Source: an uncultured Bacteroidota bacterium (GTDB lineage Bacteria; Bacteroidota; Bacteroidia; Flavobacteriales; Flavobacteriaceae). From it: 64,000 nucleotides of DNA. The stretch covers positions 62,001-126,000 of the forward strand of contig CACKQW010000002.1 in assembly GCA_902602415.1 (NCBI GenBank), given 5' to 3'. How positions within the stretch are numbered: the stretch's first letter is position 1; every line of letters starts with the position of its first letter. A program made the translations under genes and the position numbers. Positions 18,930-27,483 of this stretch are shown here, piece by piece. The notes beneath the pieces were generated by a model. That model was not told the origin of the DNA. It ran no database searches and saw nothing but the letters and a program-made list of their open reading frames with translations.

Positions 18930-18961
18930 CAAATATAATTTTTTTATAAAAAAAATTCAAT
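18930..18961 (-). promoter_or_regulatory. putative atpD promoter (ATTG-N20-TATATTTG)
   Basis: On the minus strand an ATTG (18958-18961) is followed after 20 bases by TATATTTG (18930-18937), matching the Bacteroidetes -33/-7 layout (TTTG, 19-21 bases, TAnnTTTG) at all but one base. It would give a leader of roughly 30 bases before the atpD ATG. Confidence 0.6.
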
Positions 18962-18997
18962 AGATTTTCAAACAAATAATAATGTGTTATAAACAAA

Positions 18998-19023
18998 AAA
19001 AGCCTGGAAAAATCCAGGCTTTT
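18998..19023 (-). terminator. intrinsic terminator after the GDSL-like gene
   Basis: The sequence AAAAGCCTGGA-AAAA-TCCAGGCTTTT forms an 11-base-pair perfect stem with a 4-base loop. Read on the minus strand it is followed by a T-rich tract (TTTTGTTT) and starts 26 bases past the stop of the lipoprotein gene at 19049, so it ends the receptor/lipoprotein transcript. It may also limit readthrough into atpD. Confidence 0.85.
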
Positions 19024-19048
19024 AGTTTCTAGTTTGTTTGTTGTAAAA

Positions 19049-20626
19049 CTATATTCCGTCAGGGAAATTTGTTGGGAAATCCCCAATGTTTACTCCTGAT
19101 TCAGAAAGGTTAGATCCCCAAACTGCATCAATAGCTGCCATCATTCTCTTAGCAATTAATGCGTTTCCTCTGGCTGTAGGATAGTATCCATCAAGTCCAA
19201 AGAATCCACCAAGTGCATAATCGGCAGTCATTGTAAATGTATCCATTGTTACTCCTGTTGTAACTACTTCTTCATAAAGTCCTGCTAAATCAAATAATGC
19301 CCATCCATCAGGAACAGATGAGGAGATTAGATCATTTGCAGCTGCAAGTTGTGATTGTAATGTGTCAATTTCATCAGCTGTTAATATCCAATTATCACCT
19401 GCAGGAACAGAAACTCCCCAAACTTGATTTGGGTCATTATTTAGTACCGTACCTAATAAAATGCTTGCTCCAAAACTAACCTTATCATTTTCATTAGTAT
19501 GTCTGATCTTCGGAAGATCACCTAAAGGAGTAGTAATAGCGGTAAGATTTTCATCTAAAATAAGTACAGGATTATTTCCTGCTGCGTATACAACTGTTCT
19601 TGCAGCTACCTCTTCAGCAGAAATAGCTTCAAACAAAGGATTAGGAATAGGCACACTAGCTGCGTCATCACAAGCAGCAGGAACAAAGTTACCACCAGCC
19701 GCTTGTATTCCGTTTAAACAAGGAACCTGAGTAAGCTGTAAGATAACATTATATCCTGGTGCACCTAAGCTTGGGTCTGTATTATTAAAAACACCATTAA
19801 GCTGTGCAGCTGTTGCCTCATCCAGTGGAATTGGATTCCATGGAACAGTGTTATATGTAGCTGTGATCGATGGATCAGGAAGAGTTGTAATAACTCCTGC
19901 TGGCACATTTGCAGCCAATGCTCCAATGACAGCTTGCACTCCAGCAACCATACCAAATTGACCACCCAATTCAACTTCTTCTGTGGGTCCCCCAAATAAT
20001 GCCCATTGGTTAAAATCATCACCAGGAACAAGAGTCACAAAAGATGGCGATTGAGTCAACACATCGTCAATAATTCTTGCACTAGGGCTAGAAGCAGCTC
20101 TAACAAACCAGGGATTAGCAGTTCCAGTTTGAAGACCAGATGGGTCACCGTAACCAGGTGCTACCATGTGAATTGCACTAACAAATGGAAAGCTCATATT
20201 TGAGTATGGGCCCGGTTGAAAGTCTAATGCTTCTGTTGTAATCGCTCCACTCGCACCTTGAGGTAAAAAAGTTTGTGTACTAAAGAAAAATCTTTCACCT
20301 GCAATCTCCTGTCCTGCAACAGTCATTCCGCCTACATTGTCAGCCACATAAGGTTGAGTAAACTCACCACCGCCAGCTTGTGACATAGCACCTGCTAGTA
20401 TATTCGGAAAAGAATTTAGCTGTCCAGCTATAAATAAAGAGTTATCCATAAAACCTGACGCATTTGAAGCACCAAGAGAAACATATGAGCTAAAATCTGC
20501 AGATCCAGAATCACCGACATAGGGTGCAGGTGGCACAACTGCTGTAGGGTCTTCAACATCCGTTTCACAGCTCGTTAATGAGAATAATAAAACGGAGAAA
20601 AATATATATTTAAATTTCATAATCAT
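19049..20626 (-). CDS. GDSL/SGNH hydrolase-like lipoprotein paired with a TonB receptor
   Basis: The protein has 525 residues with a lipoprotein signal ending at C20 (FSLTSC; an ATG at 20620 is an equally good start). Block I of the GDSL fold is recognisable as SLGASNASGF, with S54 at the nucleophile position but Ala in place of the usual Asp. The C-terminal block is FGLDGYYPTARGNALIAKR: the usual catalytic His of the DxxH pair is Tyr482, so the Ser-His-Asp triad looks incomplete. The protein is unusually rich in Ala, Gly and Pro for this window. It sits 14 bases after a TonB receptor gene, as such lipoproteins do in other Flavobacteriia, and is probably surface-exposed. Enzymatic activity is uncertain; a substrate-binding role is the alternative. 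Confidence 0.8.
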   Translation of the reverse strand: MIMKFKYIFFSVLLFSLTSCETDVEDPTAVVPPAPYVGDSGSADFSSYVSLGASNASGFMDNSLFIAGQLNSFPNILAGAMSQAGGGEFTQPYVADNVGGMTVAGQEIAGERFFFSTQTFLPQGASGAITTEALDFQPGPYSNMSFPFVSAIHMVAPGYGDPSGLQTGTANPWFVRAASSPSARIIDDVLTQSPSFVTLVPGDDFNQWALFGGPTEEVELGGQFGMVAGVQAVIGALAANVPAGVITTLPDPSITATYNTVPWNPIPLDEATAAQLNGVFNNTDPSLGAPGYNVILQLTQVPCLNGIQAAGGNFVPAACDDAASVPIPNPLFEAISAEEVAARTVVYAAGNNPVLILDENLTAITTPLGDLPKIRHTNENDKVSFGASILLGTVLNNDPNQVWGVSVPAGDNWILTADEIDTLQSQLAAANDLISSSVPDGWALFDLAGLYEEVVTTGVTMDTFTMTADYALGGFFGLDGYYPTARGNALIAKRMMAAIDAVWGSNLSESGVNIGDFPTNFPDGI

Positions 20627-20640
20627 TTTTGTTTAAATTA

Positions 20641-23442
20641 TTAAAAGTTATTTGCTGTCCAAGAAATATAAACTTGCTGTCCTATGTAACCAGTACCGAT
20701 GGCAGTAAAGTAATCATCACCACCTATGTTTGTAGCACCAGCTTTAAGAACGGATTTCCATTTAGGAATAGTCAAGTTAATTTGCGCATCAACTGTTCTC
20801 AGTTCAGGCACTGGACCTTCAGCAAATGTTGCTTCCCAATAGAATTCACTAGAGTATCTCCATGCAACATTAAATCCAACATTTTTGAAAATATTTCTAT
20901 TTCCAAACTGAACCTTGATTCTATGCTCTGGAGTATTCCAGTTAGTATCAAAGTCAGGATATGCATCTCTGTCAAATTCTAAAACTTGTTTTGCATAGTT
21001 AGCAGCTAAATCAAAGCTACCAACTTGTGCTTCCATACCAATCGTAGCACCCCAAGACGCAACTTCAGCATCTGCATTTGTGTATACACTCCATGCATCA
21101 AAATCATTATTGCCAATTGCTGCTACTGCAGAGCCATCAGCAACTTGTCCGTATAATGGAGTCACTACAGTAAGGGTATTAATAAAGTTTTTAAAATCAT
21201 TTCTGTAAACGTTAGCATCAATAACTAAGCTACTTACACTGTGATCATCAAATAAAAACTTACCTCTATATCCAAGCTCAAATTGAACCATTTCCTCTGG
21301 TGTTACATACTCAGCCCCTGAACTCTCAAGAATAGTTGGGTCAATATTTCCTGTAGCTGCTGCTGCTGCAAAAGCTTGAACAGATGAAACAGAATATGAA
21401 TTCATATATGCATCATCACCTGTAAGAGTAACAGCTGCAGGCATACCCATTGCTTGTCCATTTACAGAAACATCATAGTCAGCACTAAATCTTGCCGGAT
21501 TTGTTGGAGCACCACCGACGAGCTTAGCAACTCCAAGGTCAAGACCAATAAATAGTCCTTGCGTGCTTGGATTTCTAAATCCTGTTTGGTAAGAAGCTCT
21601 AATATTGTGGTTTCTATTTTCACCAGCCGTATATGCTACAGAAACCCTAGGTGTTACTCTACCATCAAAAAACTCAGATTTATCAAATCTTGCAGATGCA
21701 GTAACTTTTAATCTTTCATCTAAAAAGTCTTTTACGAGCTGAGAATAGGCACCAAATTCAGAATAATTAATTGGTGCGTCTAAGTCTGTAAATATAGACC
21801 CACTTGAGTTTAGCTCATATTGTCTGTAAGAACCACCCACTTGAACATCTGCCCAGTCCCACATGTGACTGAAATTGTAGTTAAAGTCACTGTGATAAAA
21901 TTTAGAGTTATCTTGAAATTTTGAACCAGTTGCAAAATCTGGATTTGCTAAAACAGATGCTTTAGCCTCTTCAAATTCAGCAGAACCAGGTAAAAATCTT
22001 CCCTCGTCAGCAGCAGCTCTTGCAAATGCATGTGCAGCCTCATCAGATGCACCATTTAATGTGGCAATTCCATAGTTTCCTGCATAAGTTCCGAACCAAG
22101 TATTATCATCTTTCCATGCTCTATTGATATTCCAAGATGCAAAGGCCATATCATAAGTATCACCTGCATCATCTTCTACAACATAAGCTCTGAACAAAAA
22201 GTTATCATTTTTTGCTTCTAATTTATGCTGTGTCATAAGAAAGTTTTCAATCGCATATCTATTAGTTCCTTGATAAACCGTTTGACCAGTTCCCCATTTT
22301 CCAACATAAGAAAACTCTAAGTCATCCGCGAAAGGTCTATAGTATACTCCCCAGTCAGCTTTTTTACTTTCAGCTTCATAATCAGTAAGATCAATTTCCT
22401 TATAGCCTGTTCTTGAAACAGTTACACTTGGAGTTAAGTGACTTACATCAGCAGGAAGTGCACCAGCAGCAAAGGCAGCTTGCGCAGCATTTTTAAGATT
22501 AGTAGCAACTTCATCTCCATAGATATTGACACCATCATATCCGTAATGATCTCTTGTTATATCTCTTCTAAATCTGTCGTCATAATTATTAGCGATCCAA
22601 TCAGTTCCCTCTAGGTAGGCAAAGTTAACTTTTGCAGCTAGTTTATCACTAAATTTATGACCCCATCTTAACTGAAGATCTTTAAATTCATTATCACCAG
22701 CGGCATCTTGAGAAGTAACACCTCTCTTTAATTGACCACTGATCCCTTGATGATCAAAAGGACTTTTACTATTCATTAGTAATATACCATTCATGGCATT
22801 AGCACCATAGAGTGCTGAGTTCGTCCCTGGGATTAATTCAACATTTAAAACGTCTGTTTCAGTCATACCCAATAGGTTACCTAACGGGAAATTTAAAACA
22901 GGTGCAGAGTTGTCCATTCCATCTACTAATTGTACAAATCTTGTATTAGCAAATGTTCCAAAACCTCTTGAATTTATTGCCTTGAATGTAAAACTATTTG
23001 TGTTGATATCAACACCTTTTAAGTTTTCAAGCCCATCATAAAAATCAGCAGACGCAGTGTTTTTAATGTCATTTGTATCAAATCTCTCAATAGTTACAGG
23101 AGATTCGAACACTCTTTGAGGTGTTCTAGAAGCAGAAACTACTACCTCATCAAGAGCTGTATTTTCGTTTAGTACAAAGTTAATTGTTGAACTACCAGAA
23201 ACTTCAGCTTGCATAGCCTGGAAGCCTACACTACTAGCTTCAATACGAAAAGCTTCTGAATCCTCAGTTATTGAATAATTACCATCAAAATCAGCAACTA
23301 CACCGTTTGATGAATCCACAACAATTACAGTTGCACCGGAAAGTGGTTGGCCATTACTGTCTGTAATACTACCTGTTACAGTAGTTTGAGCATAGGTAAA
23401 TACGCCAATCAACATAATAAAAATCTTAAGAATTGTTCTCAT
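20641..23442 (-). CDS. TonB-dependent receptor with carboxypeptidase-like N-terminal domain
   Basis: A 933-residue outer-membrane receptor. The signal peptide ends near residue 18 (FTYAQ), followed by a CarboxypepD_reg-like domain (TVTGSITDSNGQPLSGATV, residues 20-95), a TonB box/plug start (LDEVVVSASRTPQRV), the plug (FVQLVDGMDNSAPVL, LYGANAMNGILLM) and a large barrel. The composition is richer in Ala, Gly and Asp and less AT-biased than neighbouring genes, as expected for a highly expressed protein. A promoter with both boxes lies just upstream, and the GDSL-like lipoprotein follows in the same transcript, suggesting a receptor/lipoprotein uptake pair. The substrate is unknown. Confidence 0.9.
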   Translation of the reverse strand: MRTILKIFIMLIGVFTYAQTTVTGSITDSNGQPLSGATVIVVDSSNGVVADFDGNYSITEDSEAFRIEASSVGFQAMQAEVSGSSTINFVLNENTALDEVVVSASRTPQRVFESPVTIERFDTNDIKNTASADFYDGLENLKGVDINTNSFTFKAINSRGFGTFANTRFVQLVDGMDNSAPVLNFPLGNLLGMTETDVLNVELIPGTNSALYGANAMNGILLMNSKSPFDHQGISGQLKRGVTSQDAAGDNEFKDLQLRWGHKFSDKLAAKVNFAYLEGTDWIANNYDDRFRRDITRDHYGYDGVNIYGDEVATNLKNAAQAAFAAGALPADVSHLTPSVTVSRTGYKEIDLTDYEAESKKADWGVYYRPFADDLEFSYVGKWGTGQTVYQGTNRYAIENFLMTQHKLEAKNDNFLFRAYVVEDDAGDTYDMAFASWNINRAWKDDNTWFGTYAGNYGIATLNGASDEAAHAFARAAADEGRFLPGSAEFEEAKASVLANPDFATGSKFQDNSKFYHSDFNYNFSHMWDWADVQVGGSYRQYELNSSGSIFTDLDAPINYSEFGAYSQLVKDFLDERLKVTASARFDKSEFFDGRVTPRVSVAYTAGENRNHNIRASYQTGFRNPSTQGLFIGLDLGVAKLVGGAPTNPARFSADYDVSVNGQAMGMPAAVTLTGDDAYMNSYSVSSVQAFAAAAATGNIDPTILESSGAEYVTPEEMVQFELGYRGKFLFDDHSVSSLVIDANVYRNDFKNFINTLTVVTPLYGQVADGSAVAAIGNNDFDAWSVYTNADAEVASWGATIGMEAQVGSFDLAANYAKQVLEFDRDAYPDFDTNWNTPEHRIKVQFGNRNIFKNVGFNVAWRYSSEFYWEATFAEGPVPELRTVDAQINLTIPKWKSVLKAGATNIGGDDYFTAIGTGYIGQQVYISWTANNF

Positions 23443-23472
23443 AATTTGATTATAGTTTAATTTTTAATTGGT

Positions 23473-23503
23473 CAAATATATGTTAATAATATGTTAAGAC
23501 AAT
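23473..23503 (-). promoter_or_regulatory. putative promoter of the receptor/GDSL operon (ATTG-N19-TATATTTG)
   Basis: On the minus strand ATTG (23500-23503), a 19-base spacer and TATATTTG (23473-23480) fit the Bacteroidetes sigma consensus, 30 bases before the receptor ATG. The layout is nearly the same as that of the atpD promoter. The rest of the 224-base gap (to 23666) is AT-rich with no gene seen. Confidence 0.6.
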
Positions 23504-23666
23504 AAATAATTAAAAAAAAATGGACTTTTAAAATATAGTATTTTTAATAATTTATATCATATTTTCACGAATCTTTAAAATATATATACTTATATCATAA
23601 ATATTTAAAATTAATCTTAAAAAATTAACATATTTTATGAAGAATTATGAATGGGGTAAAATTTAC

Positions 23667-26009
23667 TTAAAAATCAACAGAAAAACCAAAAGATGGTATA
23701 ATTGTACTTCTGTCAATATCTACCTCAGAAAGTGAAATGGGATTGATAATTATACCCTGACTATCTCTCGCCAATCCATACTCACTGGGAACAGGAACTT
23801 TTTGTGCTAAAATATTTAGTATCTCAAAGTAAAAACTAAAAGAGAAAGCTTCTCGGTTCCATTTTTTATCTACTCTTATATCTAACTGATTAAAGTTTTC
23901 TAGTTTTTCATTGCCAAGTTGTGAATAATCTAATATCATATTTGGGTAGTTTTGAAGACTTTCTTCCAAGTTATATGGAACATATGGTGTTTCTCCCAAA
24001 TATCTCCACCTAGAACTAATCTCCCAATTTCTCTGGAGCTTATATCCCCCAACAAATGATATCAAGTTTCTGCTATCCCAAACAGATGGTAAATATTCTC
24101 CTGTAAGCCCAGAGAATTTACTGTGAAAATAGGTGTATGAGAATATTCCGTAAAAATTATTTAAAAGCTTTTGCTGAAATAAAAACTCTAAGCCATAAGT
24201 TTTCCCCTCTCCATTTGAAATAATTTCTTCATTTCCTAATACCTCAAAATCAGCTCCTTTGTTTGCTAAAGAGACACCATCTAAAACAGAAATCGGATAT
24301 TGGCTGTATTTTTTAAGAAACCCTTCTATTGAAATTTTTGAAGCTGCACCTAAACTGTAATCAAATCCGGTTACAACATGTTCACTTTTGGTATATTTAT
24401 TTTTCCTATTGATGAAAATTCCGGATGTATTTTTAAAACCAAGGGAAGTGTAAGTAGGGATTTTATAATATACTCCAAAACTTGAGTTCCACTTAAATTT
24501 ACCATCTTTGGATAAGTTAAGGGATTTAGAAATTCTAGGAGATACATTATCAATGTAATCAGATCCTTTAGAATAGGTATCTTCATCTGCTCTTATTCCT
24601 GCAGAAAAACTCAACTTATTATCTAAAAATTTTCGTGATACATTCGTGTAAATACCATATTTAAAAAAGTTAAGTTTTGACCCATAGGTCAAATTATTAA
24701 CTAAATCATTCGTTTCATTATAATAGTCAGAGTATTGCAAATTTCCACCCCATATTATTTTCCAATCATCAATGTAACTTATTGTTTTGGCTCTAATTTT
24801 AGTTTCCCATTCATGAGAATCATTTTTAAAATATGCATCTTCTTGATTAATATTATCATTATATCTGGTAAAAATATTTTTCAGCTTATTAGAGCTAATG
24901 GCAAGAATAAATTTCCCATTACTTTCTTTAAATTTCCTAGTCCAAGAAATGCCGAGTGTAGTTGAGTTTTGTTGAATTATGGGGACTTGTTCCAATTGAG
25001 CTTGCTGTGTTGCGTCAAAATCATCAGGCGCCTCAACTGTAAAATCATCTATGGCCCCAAGACCCACAAACGATAATGAATTATAGTCATCTATTCTGTG
25101 ATCAATTTTCCACTGATAATCCCAATAATCTGGTCGAATGGGAAGACCAATAAGTTTAAATAAAAATTGCAAGTAGCTTTTTCTTGCTGAAAAAATAAAG
25201 TTGGTTTTATTGTCAGCTGTTTTGGAAAATGGGCCATCAATGCTAATTCCTGACTCACTGGCCCCAAATCTAAAATTACTGTTAAGTGTATTTGGATTTC
25301 CTGTTCTTTGTCTAAACTGAAGCACTCCACTTAAGGGGTTATCATATTCTGCTCCAAAAGCCGAGGTCGATAAAGTTACATCTTGAATAAATGCTATATT
25401 AATCATTCCTCTTGGACCTCCAGAACTACCTTGTGTACTAAAATGATTAATATTTGGAATTTCAATTTCATCTAAATAAAAAACTGTTTCATTTGGAGCT
25501 CCACCTCTAATTATAAGATCATTTCGAAAACCACCAACAGATGGAGACAAGCCTGGCATGCTCTGCACCACTTTTGTTATGTCGTTATTTGCTCCAGGAT
25601 AGCTTTCTATTTCAACTGACGAAAAGGTATTAATAGACAGTGGTGTTTCAATAGGTTTGTTAAAAGGATTTTCAAATAACACAACTTCATCAAGCTCCTC
25701 CGCAGATTCTATTAAAAATATCTCTAACGTCTGATTCCCCTTACTTTTAACAATAGTATTGTATATTTTTTTTGATTGATAACCAACATAACTAACGATC
25801 AAATTATACGTTTTTGGATTAATATCTAAAATTTCAAAAAACCCATTTTCATCAGAAACCGCTCCTTTTTCCAGTCCTTCGATAATAATATTTGCACCCA
25901 ACAAAGGCATCTCACTTTCTGAATCGTATACATAACCGTTCAATGTACCATCAGTCTGAGAAAAAATAATGAAAGGAGTAAAAAATAGTAGTAAGAAAAT
26001 TTTCTTCAT
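23667..26009 (-). CDS. TonB-dependent receptor with carboxypeptidase-like N-terminal domain
   Basis: A 780-residue receptor with signal peptide (LFFTPFIIFSQ), CarboxypepD_reg-like domain (LNGYVYDSESEMPLLGANI, residues 24-105), a connector (ELDEVVLFENPFNKP), a plug with DLIIRGGAPNETVFYLDEIE and INHFSTQGSSGG, and a barrel ending in IIPSFGFSVDF. The plug signature (RGGAPNE, NHFSTQG) belongs to a frequent Bacteroidetes receptor subgroup of unknown substrate. No SusD-like partner is nearby, so it is probably not a polysaccharide-utilisation receptor. It starts 33 bases after the CDGSH gene stop and may share its transcript. Confidence 0.88.
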   Translation of the reverse strand: MKKIFLLLFFTPFIIFSQTDGTLNGYVYDSESEMPLLGANIIIEGLEKGAVSDENGFFEILDINPKTYNLIVSYVGYQSKKIYNTIVKSKGNQTLEIFLIESAEELDEVVLFENPFNKPIETPLSINTFSSVEIESYPGANNDITKVVQSMPGLSPSVGGFRNDLIIRGGAPNETVFYLDEIEIPNINHFSTQGSSGGPRGMINIAFIQDVTLSTSAFGAEYDNPLSGVLQFRQRTGNPNTLNSNFRFGASESGISIDGPFSKTADNKTNFIFSARKSYLQFLFKLIGLPIRPDYWDYQWKIDHRIDDYNSLSFVGLGAIDDFTVEAPDDFDATQQAQLEQVPIIQQNSTTLGISWTRKFKESNGKFILAISSNKLKNIFTRYNDNINQEDAYFKNDSHEWETKIRAKTISYIDDWKIIWGGNLQYSDYYNETNDLVNNLTYGSKLNFFKYGIYTNVSRKFLDNKLSFSAGIRADEDTYSKGSDYIDNVSPRISKSLNLSKDGKFKWNSSFGVYYKIPTYTSLGFKNTSGIFINRKNKYTKSEHVVTGFDYSLGAASKISIEGFLKKYSQYPISVLDGVSLANKGADFEVLGNEEIISNGEGKTYGLEFLFQQKLLNNFYGIFSYTYFHSKFSGLTGEYLPSVWDSRNLISFVGGYKLQRNWEISSRWRYLGETPYVPYNLEESLQNYPNMILDYSQLGNEKLENFNQLDIRVDKKWNREAFSFSFYFEILNILAQKVPVPSEYGLARDSQGIIINPISLSEVDIDRSTIIPSFGFSVDF

Positions 26010-26042
26010 AGTGATAAGTAGGCAAATTCTATACCATCAAGA

Positions 26043-26222
26043 CTAATCCAATTTATGAGAGCCATCACAAAATGGAAGTTTTTTGGACTTGGTACAACCA
26101 CATAATGTAAACTTTTCTCCATGAGGGATTTTATTTCCCTCTACATCTGTTAACTGAACTTTGCCTTGGATAACAATTTGACCTTTATCTTTTCGAAATA
26201 TATGCGGTATTTTCTTTTCCAT
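26043..26222 (-). CDS. CDGSH iron-sulfur domain protein (59 residues)
   Basis: A 59-residue protein is read on the minus strand from the ATG at 26222. It contains the complete CDGSH motif C-x-C-x2-S-x3-P-x-C-D-G-S-H: C41, C43, S46, P50, C52 and H56. Such proteins bind a redox-active, labile 2Fe-2S cluster with three Cys and one His ligand, and act in electron or cluster transfer. The N-terminal part holds a GQIVIQGKVQLTD-like strand pair typical of the small bacterial family. It begins 3 bases after the stop of the DUF819 gene, so the two are probably cotranscribed. It is short enough to be missed by automatic calling. Confidence 0.9.
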   Translation of the reverse strand: MEKKIPHIFRKDKGQIVIQGKVQLTDVEGNKIPHGEKFTLCGCTKSKKLPFCDGSHKLD

Positions 26223-26225
26223 TGA

Positions 26226-27479
26226 TTAAAGATTTGATGCGTATTCCATAATGTAGGTACAAATCATTGCTCCATATGTTCCCACAACATATCCAAATAC
26301 AGCAAGCAACACCCCGACAGTTGCTAAAGATGGATGAAAGGCTGATGCTACTATAGGAGCTGATGCAGCTCCCCCTACATTTGCTTGACTTCCCACTGCA
26401 AGAAAGAAATAAGGCGCCCTTATAATTTTAGCAACAATGATTAATAGTATCGCATGAATGGTCATCCAAATAAGTCCAATCAGCATTAGCTTTGGCTCAT
26501 CTAATATTGAACCTAAATCCATTTTCATTCCAATCGTGGCTACTAATATGTAGATGAACACGCTACCAATTTTACTAGCACCTGCACCTTCGTAATTTCT
26601 AATTTTTGTGAAAGATAGCCCAATGCCAATAAAAGTTGCAATGGAAATCATCCAGAAAAATTTAGACCCAAATGAAGATAGCCCTGAGGATTTATCTGCA
26701 ATTGCATCAAAATTTGAAATCAAAAAATTAGAAATTTGTTCGGCTCCAAAATGTGAAATTCCTACAGTCCCAAAAGCGATCGAAAGAACAATCATCAAGT
26801 CTGTTAGATTTGGAATTTTGGCAGTACTTTTTGTAAAGGAAGACACTTTTTCTTTTAACTCTTCAATGGCAGTTGTATCTGCCTTTAGCCATTTATTAAT
26901 AGAATCTCTTCTTCCAATTCCAAATAATATCATGGCCATCCAAATATTTGCTACCACAATATCCACAAGTACCATTGCTCCATATTTTTGGGGGTTGTAT
27001 TGAAATATTTCAAGCATTGCAGCTTGGTTTGCACCCCCACCGATCCAGCTACCAGCAAGTGTTGAAAGTCCACGCCAAATGGCATCAGGACCTGCTCCTC
27101 CAAAAAGTTCTGGATAGAAAGCTGAAAGAATTAATATTGCAATTGGACCACCGATTATTATACCAATGGTTCCTGTGAAAAACATAATGAGTGCTTTGTA
27201 GCCAAGGTTATAAATAGCCTTGAGATCTATGCTTAGGGTCATTAATAGCAGAGCTGCAGGAAGTAAATATCTACTGGCTATGTAGTAAGTTTCAGATTCA
27301 TCCGCTGAAATAATTCCAATGGAATTAAATATCGCTGGGATGAAATAGCACATGAGCAGCCCAGGGATGATTTTATAGAATTTCTTCCAAAAACCACTAT
27401 CCCTAGATTCTGTGTAGAACACAAAACCTAGGGATAGCATTAAAATTCCAAATACTACTGCATCATTTGTAAATGGCAT
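26226..27479 (-). CDS. DUF819 family multi-pass membrane protein
   Basis: A 417-residue polytopic inner-membrane protein with about 10-12 hydrophobic segments. Conserved DUF819 stretches include AGSWIGGGANQAAMLEIF (residues ~140-158), IGMKMDLGSILDEPKL and AVGSQANVGGAASAPIVA near residue 370. The paired Gly-Gly-Ala-Asn/Asn-Val-Gly-Gly motifs in two halves resemble secondary transporters with inverted repeats. The family's substrate is unknown to me. It lies between an Asn-rich lipoprotein gene (4-base gap) and the CDGSH gene (3-base gap). Confidence 0.87.
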   Translation of the reverse strand: MPFTNDAVVFGILMLSLGFVFYTESRDSGFWKKFYKIIPGLLMCYFIPAIFNSIGIISADESETYYIASRYLLPAALLLMTLSIDLKAIYNLGYKALIMFFTGTIGIIIGGPIAILILSAFYPELFGGAGPDAIWRGLSTLAGSWIGGGANQAAMLEIFQYNPQKYGAMVLVDIVVANIWMAMILFGIGRRDSINKWLKADTTAIEELKEKVSSFTKSTAKIPNLTDLMIVLSIAFGTVGISHFGAEQISNFLISNFDAIADKSSGLSSFGSKFFWMISIATFIGIGLSFTKIRNYEGAGASKIGSVFIYILVATIGMKMDLGSILDEPKLMLIGLIWMTIHAILLIIVAKIIRAPYFFLAVGSQANVGGAASAPIVASAFHPSLATVGVLLAVFGYVVGTYGAMICTYIMEYASNL

Positions 27480-27483
27480 TTAT

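Noticed and set aside
23504-23666. Hidden gene or small RNA in the 224-base gap between two receptor genes
   Set aside because: Very AT-rich, with frequent stops in all frames and no hairpin; the repeated TTATATCATA is too short to mean anything.
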